Of a stretch of 37,095 nucleotides of DNA, positions 31,864 to 37,095 are shown piece after piece. The position numbers and the translations under genes are program-made. The notes beneath the pieces were generated by a model. It searched no databases. It was not told where the DNA came from and saw only the letters and a program-made list of their open reading frames with translations. Every line of letters starts with the position of its first letter. Position 1 is the first letter of the stretch. Origin of the DNA: Bin87 sp034423115 (GTDB lineage: Bacteria > Chloroflexota > Dehalococcoidia > Lucifugimonadales > UBA3495); NCBI GenBank assembly GCA_034423115.1, contig DAOUJD010000061.1, positions 1 through 37,095 of the forward strand, read 5' to 3'.

Positions 31864-33219
31864 ATGGCACAGAACTACCTTGACCGGCTGGCGGAGTTTG
31901 TTGCCGAAACGCGGTTCGAGGATCTGCCGCCGGACACCATTGCCGCCGCACGGGATGTTGTGCTGGATACGCTGGGGGCGATCACGGCGGGGAGCCGGCT
32001 GGAGGAGAATGCGAACTTCGCGCGGCTGGCGGCCGAAATGAGCGGGCCGGGCAAGGCGAGCATCATCGGGCATCCGCACCGGGTGCAGCCGGTTTGGGCC
32101 ACGTTCGTGAATGGCACCGCCGGCGTCGCGCTGGAGATGGACGAGGGGAACCGCGTGGGCGGCGGGCATCCGTCCATCCACGTTACGCCGGGGGCGCTGG
32201 CCGCGGGCGAGGACCTAGGCAGCAGCGGACGGGACGTTCTCTCCGCCATCATCCTGGGGTACGAGGTGATCTCGCGGGTGGGGACGGCCACAGAGATAAA
32301 GCCGGAGGTACACTCGCACGGGACATGGGGCACCATCGGTACGGCGGCAGCCACGGCGCGGCTGCTGGGGTTCGACACGGCGCAGACCAAGACGGCGATG
32401 AACCTGGCGATGTCGATGAGTCCGGCCAACACCTGGACGCCTTGCCTGGAAGGGGCAACGGTGAGGAACCTGTACCCCGGGCGTTCGGGGTTCCAGGGGA
32501 TCATGGCGGCGCACCTGAGCCGGTGCGGCTATACGGCCATTGCGGACGGGCCGGCGGATTTGTACCGAACGTTCCTGGGAGACGGGTTTGATGCCGATGC
32601 GGTGGTCGACGGACTGGGCACAGGCGATTTCAGGATACAGCAGGGGTATTTCAAGCTTCACGCGTGCTGCCTGTACAACCACCCGGCGCTGGACGCGGTG
32701 GAGAACCTGCTGCGGGAATCGCCGTTCACGGCGGGCGATGTGGAGCGGATCGTGGTGACCGCGCCGCCCATCGCGCAGATCATGGCAGACCCGGAGCCAG
32801 AAAACATGCTGGCGGCCAAGTTCTCGATACCGTACGCGGTGGCCGCCGCCGTGTGCCACAGAGCGACGGACGTGAGCGCGTTCCTGCCCGACAAGGTCGC
32901 CAATGAGGGCGTGAGGCAACTGGCGCAGCGGGTCGAGGTGGCCGCTGATGATGCAATGAGCCTGCGGCGGTACGACTATCCGTCGGCGCGGGTTGCGGTG
33001 CATCTGAATGATTCCCGCACGTTGGAGTCCAGCGTGGTGTCGCAGCGGGGAGATGCTACCAATCCGGCGTCGCGGGAGGATCTGCTGGGCAAGTTTCGGT
33101 CGCTGGCAGGGCCGACGCTGGGCGACGATGGCGTTGCGCGGGCGATTGATGCGGCGGGTCGGATTGAAACGTTGGAGAGGATCGGCGAGTTGACGGGGTT
33201 GCTGTGCTCGGATATCTAG
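31864..33219 (+). CDS. MmgE/PrpD family protein
   Basis: A 451-residue protein matching the MmgE/PrpD (2-methylcitrate dehydratase, cis-aconitate decarboxylase) family: DTLGAITAGSRLEENANFA near the N-terminus, NGTAGVALEMDEGNRVGGGHPSIHV (in parts, 82-108), the helical HGTWGTIGTAAATARLLG block, and GFQGIMAAHLSRCGYTA and FKLHACCLYNHPALDAV in the middle. The H and D residues of the GGGHPS and EMDEGN loop lie where the active site is expected. No other methylcitrate-cycle genes are near, so the substrate may be a different 2-hydroxy acid or anhydride (inference). AGGAGGG precedes the ATG. Confidence 0.85.
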   Translation: MAQNYLDRLAEFVAETRFEDLPPDTIAAARDVVLDTLGAITAGSRLEENANFARLAAEMSGPGKASIIGHPHRVQPVWATFVNGTAGVALEMDEGNRVGGGHPSIHVTPGALAAGEDLGSSGRDVLSAIILGYEVISRVGTATEIKPEVHSHGTWGTIGTAAATARLLGFDTAQTKTAMNLAMSMSPANTWTPCLEGATVRNLYPGRSGFQGIMAAHLSRCGYTAIADGPADLYRTFLGDGFDADAVVDGLGTGDFRIQQGYFKLHACCLYNHPALDAVENLLRESPFTAGDVERIVVTAPPIAQIMADPEPENMLAAKFSIPYAVAAAVCHRATDVSAFLPDKVANEGVRQLAQRVEVAADDAMSLRRYDYPSARVAVHLNDSRTLESSVVSQRGDATNPASREDLLGKFRSLAGPTLGDDGVARAIDAAGRIETLERIGELTGLLCSDI

Positions 33220-33232
33220 ACTGTCTCGACAG

Positions 33233-34726
33233 CTAAGACCCTTGCCGCAACGAACCGGAGGGGTCTTTTTCCGGCATCGTGCGTGGACGTTGAATGTGCC
33301 CGTGCGCCGCTTCCGCAAACCAGCCAATCCACCGCTCAATGAAGCTCTCCTCTTCCCCTTGGTCGCTAGGAGTGAACGGCCAAGCAACCCGATGTGTGTG
33401 CGTAGATTGCGACAAGGCCAGCACGGCGTTGCGATCATTTGGATTCACAGCGAAGGGTACATGTTCCATATCATCAGGCTCTCCTAGGATCCCCATGAAG
33501 GCAGTTTCATACCACCGGAACACGCCTTCTTTCTGAGCATCGCAATACCAAAGAGAATGTGAGCGACCTGCATATTGCCTGAGCCACTCTCGAACCTTGG
33601 GCATGTCCACGCTGATGTCCGTGTACGCTATTACCTCAAATGGTAAGCCGAAGCCGGAGTATTCCGCAGTTCGCACGATGTTCACACGCAGATTGCTGGC
33701 ATTCAACGCCCACTCTCGCCCGATTGGAAGGTACGATTCTTGGACTGAAGGAGCGTTGTCCACGATTTGACGGTGTAACAAGTCCAGAATGCGTTCTAAA
33801 GACTGGTCTGCAGCTTTCCGCAACTCAAGCTTTCGCTCAGCGGCTTCTTGAGCTACGGATCGTTGCCTCTCCGCTTCAGCTCTTCGTCGCACTACCAACG
33901 AGTTTGCTTCTTGTAGTTGCAGTGCTGCGAAGGAGGTCTCTTGTAGATTGGCTTTGAGCCTAACCCACAAGTTTTGCGGAGTTGGTCTTGCCTGCGCCGA
34001 TTTATACAGACACTCTTCGACCAGAGAGTTCAATCTAGTAGAAATTCCTGGAATTGGTTTCGCTAAATCTTCGAGATGCTGACGCCTGAAGTCGTGAGCC
34101 TCGGGTCCTATGAACGGTCGTTCCCCAACCAGCAATTCATAGGCCACCACACCCAAAGCATACACATCCGTTGCGCTGGTAGCAGTTTCGTCCCGCCACT
34201 GCTCCGGAGCAGCGTATGGAGGAGTTTTGGCGTACTTCATAGTGTCCGGCGCCGTGGTGGCTTCAGCGTATCGGGCTATCCCGAAGTCGGCCAAACACCA
34301 ACGCTCATCCAGCAAGAGAACGTTCTCAGGCTTGATGTCCCGATGCACGACCCGGTTCTCAATCGCCACCAAAGCTTCGGCCATATCAGCCAGCACCGAG
34401 ACAGCATCTACCACGGCAAGTTGCCCGCCCATTTCATCAAGCCATTCCCGCAGTGACTTTTCCGCCCGTGGCATTGCCAGCGCCCAATAGTTGCCCCATT
34501 CCCCCCGGTCTATAACTGGCACTACGTTGGGAACGCCGTTCAACTCCTCAAACAACAGCTCGCGCTGAGCGCCGGGATCCTTGCGGACTAGCTTAACCAC
34601 CGCCGACGCCTCGCTCTTGGAACTAGCCTGATAGACGACAGCAAAGCCACCGGAGGCAATCCAGTCGCCGAGTCGCCATTCCTCCTTATCCAGGCTGATT
34701 ACGTCAGGGATACGTGCGTCGTTCAT
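33233..34726 (-). CDS. cytoplasmic Ser/Thr protein kinase with C-terminal extension
   Basis: This 497-residue protein has a complete kinase core: glycine loop ASGGFAVVY (24-32), K45 in VVKLV, HRDIKPEN (128-135), D147-F148-G149 and A173-P174-E175. All catalytic residues are kept, so it should be active. From about 260 comes a charged coiled-coil-like helix (AEAERQRSVAQEAAERKLEL), then a C-terminal domain of about 200 residues with no recognised family. There is no membrane span or PASTA repeat. The start is ATG 34726, after AGGA; an upstream extension is rejected. Third positions are less GC-rich than in flanking genes, suggesting acquisition. Confidence 0.85.
   Translation of the reverse strand: MNDARIPDVISLDKEEWRLGDWIASGGFAVVYQASSKSEASAVVKLVRKDPGAQRELLFEELNGVPNVVPVIDRGEWGNYWALAMPRAEKSLREWLDEMGGQLAVVDAVSVLADMAEALVAIENRVVHRDIKPENVLLLDERWCLADFGIARYAEATTAPDTMKYAKTPPYAAPEQWRDETATSATDVYALGVVAYELLVGERPFIGPEAHDFRRQHLEDLAKPIPGISTRLNSLVEECLYKSAQARPTPQNLWVRLKANLQETSFAALQLQEANSLVVRRRAEAERQRSVAQEAAERKLELRKAADQSLERILDLLHRQIVDNAPSVQESYLPIGREWALNASNLRVNIVRTAEYSGFGLPFEVIAYTDISVDMPKVREWLRQYAGRSHSLWYCDAQKEGVFRWYETAFMGILGEPDDMEHVPFAVNPNDRNAVLALSQSTHTHRVAWPFTPSDQGEEESFIERWIGWFAEAAHGHIQRPRTMPEKDPSGSLRQGS
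33234..33271. terminator. probable bidirectional terminator
   Basis: AAGACCC at the left pairs with GGGTCTT at the right, with an inner CCG/CGG pair, followed by TTTTT. It lies between the converging MmgE/PrpD (ends 33219) and kinase genes. The last codons of the kinase gene overlap the hairpin. Confidence 0.55.
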
Positions 34727-35171
34727 AGTCCTGCTCCCATGCGATTTTATCCAACGGCACGTCAATCATTGTACCAACACCAACCTATCTGTTCTAGTTC
34801 CGTCCTTCCGCCGGTAGCGTTGCAATTTGGAATGACACTTCCCCCTTGCCCTAACCCGCTACCCATCCTTACCGTTTAACTATCCAACCGCCCACATCCA
34901 ACCCGTCGTGCAACCCCGACTCGTCAAATGCCCAACTCTAAACGTAGATCCCCCAAATCCTCTCAACAGCCCGCCAAAACCACAATTATCGCCCCCAAAA
35001 CTACACTCGCCCCCCATTTACCCCACGTCCCGCCCCAACGCCCTACTCAGATGAACGGAAATGAGCGGGATTCTCCAAAATCGCCGACATACCCAATACG
35101 GAACGCTACCCCCTGCCTTTCGGCTATACTCCCACCGTCAACCGCCAATCTCCCACTCCCGGAGCCACCCC
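34727..35171. other. divergent intergenic region with C-rich repeat
   Basis: About 445 bases between the kinase (-) and the dipeptidase (+). The second C-rich repeat is at 34834-35069. The rest must hold both promoters; I see no convincing -35/-10 pair. Small ORFs of proline-rich translation here are products of the C-rich strand. Confidence 0.6.
34834..35069 (+). repeat. C-rich, G-poor repeat, copy 2
   Basis: About 236 bases aligning with 26412-26671 with many substitutions and small gaps; shared ends are GACACTTCC and GGAAATGAGCGGG. Like copy 1 it lies upstream of a plus-strand gene, ending 102 bases before the dipeptidase start. Confidence 0.7.
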
Positions 35172-36287
35172 ATGCCAACCCACAACTTCCCCCTCTCCCC
35201 ACAAACAAACCGTGTGCCGTCTTCCATCGTGCCGCTGAGCCGGGATGAGGAAACGCGGTTCGAGCGCATCATGGACCAGGCGGTGATGATCGACGTGCAC
35301 CAGCATCCGTTCGTGTTGCCGGAGTCGATGGACCGGTTCATTGAATTCCTGCGTTCGGCGAACCGGTTCGAGTGGGGATACCAGGCCGCGATTGCCGGCG
35401 GCTGGAGCGCGGTGACCACGTCCAACTTTTTCACCGCGCTGTACAAGGTGTCGGATATGTCGTTCGTGGAATACGACGACATCGCGGCCGAGGTTGGCGG
35501 GATGCTGGCCGACGTGGCGTCGCAGGACGACGTGATGCGGGTGGGCAACGCCGACGAGATACTGTCGGCGCGGCAGCAGGGCAAGGTGGGGTTCATGCCG
35601 ACGCTGGAGCATTTGCCCATCGGCAACCACATCGAGCGGGTGAACGCGCTGTTCGGCATGGGCGTGCGGCTGGCAGGCATCACGTACAACCGCCGGAACT
35701 ACATCGGCGACGGGCAGCAGGAGCGGAACCCGGGCGGGCTGAGCGCGTTCGGCGTGGAGGTGGTGCATCGGATGAACGACCTGGGCATGGCGGTTGACCT
35801 GTCCCACGCCTCGACGCCCACGGCGATGGATGCCATTGAGGTATCGCGCGCGCCTACGGTGTTCAGCCACAACGCCTCGTTTACGCTGCGTCCGAATGGT
35901 CGCACTCGCACGGACGAGGAGATGCTGGCGTGCGTGCAGAAGGGCGGGCTGGTGTGCGTTACGGCGGTGCCCAACTCGCTGAGCGATGATCCCGAGCAGG
36001 ACATCGAGTGCGTGCTGGACCACTACGACTACATGGTGCGGTTGCTGGGCGTCGATCACGTGGGAATCGGGACGGATACCACCGTGGGCGACCACGTGGG
36101 TTTCCATCGGGTGGTGATGGGCCGGACGCCGGACGAGTTGCCGGCGCCGTACCTCAACGGGTTGGAATCGCCGGCGGACGGGAAGAACATAGTGCGCGGG
36201 CTGATCCGGCGGGGACACTCCGACGAGGACGTACTGAAGATCGTGGGCGGCAACGCGTTGGACTACTTCCGGCGGGTGATGGGGTAG
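35172..36287 (+). CDS. peptidase M19 (renal dipeptidase-like) family protein
   Basis: This 371-residue protein has the M19 metal ligands E146 (PTLEHLP), H212 (DLSHAS), H233 (FSHNAS) and D302 (GIGTD). The first site reads DVHQH (H43, H45), where classical dipeptidases have HxD, so the Asp is replaced by His. The family hydrolyses dipeptides, including some beta-lactams and D-amino-acid dipeptides. ATG 35172 follows GGAG; the earlier in-frame ATGs (35061 on) start in the C-rich repeat and are rejected. No signal peptide, so it should be cytoplasmic. Confidence 0.85.
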   Translation: MPTHNFPLSPQTNRVPSSIVPLSRDEETRFERIMDQAVMIDVHQHPFVLPESMDRFIEFLRSANRFEWGYQAAIAGGWSAVTTSNFFTALYKVSDMSFVEYDDIAAEVGGMLADVASQDDVMRVGNADEILSARQQGKVGFMPTLEHLPIGNHIERVNALFGMGVRLAGITYNRRNYIGDGQQERNPGGLSAFGVEVVHRMNDLGMAVDLSHASTPTAMDAIEVSRAPTVFSHNASFTLRPNGRTRTDEEMLACVQKGGLVCVTAVPNSLSDDPEQDIECVLDHYDYMVRLLGVDHVGIGTDTTVGDHVGFHRVVMGRTPDELPAPYLNGLESPADGKNIVRGLIRRGHSDEDVLKIVGGNALDYFRRVMG

Positions 36288-36348
36288 ACGGGCAGACGTT
36301 GATTGAGTGGCCATCAACCACTTGCGAGAGCCGGTTGGTCTAGAACCG

Positions 36349-36387
36349 CCCCCTCACCCCAACCCTCTCCCACCAGGTGAGAGGGAG
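36349..36387. repeat. REP-like palindrome, family B
   Basis: CCCCCTCACCCC, CCTCTCCCACC, AGGTGAGAGGGAGG, just upstream of the FMN-binding protein gene. Confidence 0.7.
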
Positions 36388-36424
36388 GTTTCGGAAACAC
36401 CGTACAAACGAGGATAGCGGAGTG

Positions 36425-36868
36425 ATGATACAACTGACGGAAGAGATGACCAGCTTGATCAACCGGGCGCGGGACGACGGCTATCCCTGCATCGTAGGGA
36501 CGGCGGCGAGCGACGGGACGCCGAATTGCGGGTACATCGGCACTGTGTTGTGCGTGGGCGACGACAGGCTGGTTTACCGGGACCGAACGGGGCGGAACCC
36601 GCTGGACCACATCGAGGAGAACCCCAAGGTGATCGTGCTGTTCCGCAATACGGATCAGGACGTTGGGTGGAAGTTTCGTTGCACCGCAAGCGTGTACCGG
36701 GATGGGCCCGTGTTCGAGGATATGATTGACCGACTGCTCGAATCGGGGCTGGTGAACGAGCGATACCTGCAGGACAGCCAGGGCGCTATTGTGGTGTTGC
36801 AGATTGACCAGGTGCTCACGCTGTTCGGCGAGGTGTTGCAGGAGCGGGAGCCGGGGCTGCGGTGGTGA
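36425..36868 (+). CDS. PNPOx-like FMN-binding protein
   Basis: This 147-residue protein fits the pyridoxamine-phosphate-oxidase-like split barrel: an N-terminal helix, then a PCIVGTAASDGTPNCGYIGT strand pair, a GDDRLVYRDRTGRNPLDHIEENPKV segment (split: 46-58, 59-70) with the phosphate-binding residues, and a VIVLFRN strand. Members bind FMN or F420 and reduce or oxidise small molecules. The last third is less typical. GTG 36422 and ATG 36425 adjoin; ATG is chosen. It follows the dipeptidase by 137 bases. Confidence 0.8.
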   Translation: MIQLTEEMTSLINRARDDGYPCIVGTAASDGTPNCGYIGTVLCVGDDRLVYRDRTGRNPLDHIEENPKVIVLFRNTDQDVGWKFRCTASVYRDGPVFEDMIDRLLESGLVNERYLQDSQGAIVVLQIDQVLTLFGEVLQEREPGLRW

Positions 36869-36920
36869 CCGTCGGCGCCGTCGTTCGGAGACGGTTGCTC
36901 GGGGTGATGTCGCCGTTATT

Positions 36921-36948
36921 GTAGGGGCGAGGCATGCCTTGCCCCTAC
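36921..36948. repeat. family A palindrome (GGCATGCC core)
   Basis: GTAGGGGCGAGGCATGCC followed by TTGCCCCTAC, one mismatch from the perfect copy at 10400. Confidence 0.85.
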
Positions 36949-36966
36949 GGGTGTGCCGTGGGCAAG

Positions 36967-36994
36967 GTAGGGGCGAATGATTATTCGCCCCTTG
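36967..36994. repeat. family A palindrome (ATGATTAT core)
   Basis: GTAGGGGCGAATGATTAT followed by TCGCCCCTTG. It is only 18 bases from the other core variant, so both forms occur side by side. Confidence 0.85.
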
Positions 36995-37019
36995 TATATT
37001 GGAGAGAACCATCAGGCGA

Positions 37020-37095
37020 TCAGGCGCGGCAGACCGTTTCGCCCCCGGGTTCTACAAACCGAATCGTAGCTGGGTCGCCGCGCCGTTTCCTCACA
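37020..37095 (-). CDS. possible C-terminal fragment of a gene extending past the window
   Basis: The minus frame entering from the right edge stays open to a TGA at 37022-37020 and gives a tail ending in PATIRFVEPGGETVCRA. A second open frame also ends here, so the call is weak. No family can be named. Confidence 0.25.
   Translation of the reverse strand, partial: VRKRRGDPATIRFVEPGGETVCRA

Noticed and set aside
748..36994. Recurring palindromes as a CRISPR array
   Set aside because: Copies are kilobases apart, differ in sequence, and have no regular spacers or cas genes.

Overview
The window reads as chromosomal DNA of a GC-rich, metabolically versatile, uncultivated bacterium. The gene set (enolase-superfamily dehydratase, flavin monooxygenase of the acyl-CoA dehydrogenase fold, crotonase-fold C-C hydrolase, haloalkanoate dehalogenase-like hydrolase, MmgE/PrpD, many MFS carriers, M19 dipeptidase, DUF2851, clan AA aspartic proteases) and the density of short palindromic repeats resemble Chloroflexota of the SAR202/Dehalococcoidia type. 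That assignment is an inference; the window has no rRNA, tRNA or ribosomal gene to anchor it. I saw no phage, transposase, integrase, CRISPR array or tRNA.

Layout. 1-1.6 kb: a possible gene tail, then three tandem cupin paralogues. 1.7-2.4 kb: the first two-gene cassette of a small DUF5678-like protein plus a retropepsin-like aspartic protease. 2.4-4.2 kb: DUF2851 protein and a small membrane protein (-). 4.3-6.8 kb: a composite inverted repeat, a metallo-beta-lactamase-fold hydrolase and an MFS carrier (+). 6.9-9.3 kb: two further cassettes with a second type of small partner, flanking a minus-strand crotonase that carries the five active-site residues of 6-oxocamphor hydrolase at matching spacing. 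9.4-10.4 kb: agmatinase-family enzyme. 10.7-14.0 kb: GMC oxidoreductase, EamA carrier and carboxymuconolactone decarboxylase-family protein (-). 14.1-19.1 kb: phosphotriesterase-family hydrolase, the fourth cassette, a DHA2 exporter and a ThDP enzyme (+), the last four tightly packed. 25.5 to 19.3 kb (-): a five-gene set of flavin monooxygenase, hydantoinase, enolase-superfamily dehydratase, amidase and MFS carrier. 26.9-30.4 kb: a split sulfopyruvate/phosphonopyruvate decarboxylase-like enzyme, then a DUF35 zinc-ribbon/OB protein with a thiolase-fold partner that lacks the usual cysteine. 30.8-33.2 kb: fluoroacetate-dehalogenase-like hydrolase and MmgE/PrpD. 33.2-34.7 kb: a Ser/Thr kinase in lower-GC DNA (-). 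35.2-36.9 kb: M19 dipeptidase and a PNPOx-like FMN protein (+).

Two things stand out. First, four separate copies of a translationally coupled small protein/retropepsin pair lie within 14 kb, with two classes of partner; this is the best candidate for an undescribed system. Second, the intergenic DNA holds several palindromic repeat families, and one element of exactly 22 bp (eight copies, all in one orientation) sits inside members of two other repeat families. Empty versions of several of those sites are present in the same window, so the element appears to insert. A C-rich, G-poor repeat of about 240-260 bp also occurs twice and has no evident coding function.

The metabolic genes suggest breakdown of organic compounds (ring or diketone cleavage, amide and hydantoin hydrolysis, acid-sugar dehydration, dehalogenation, thiolase-fold chemistry) together with export. 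Substrates are not determinable from sequence alone.
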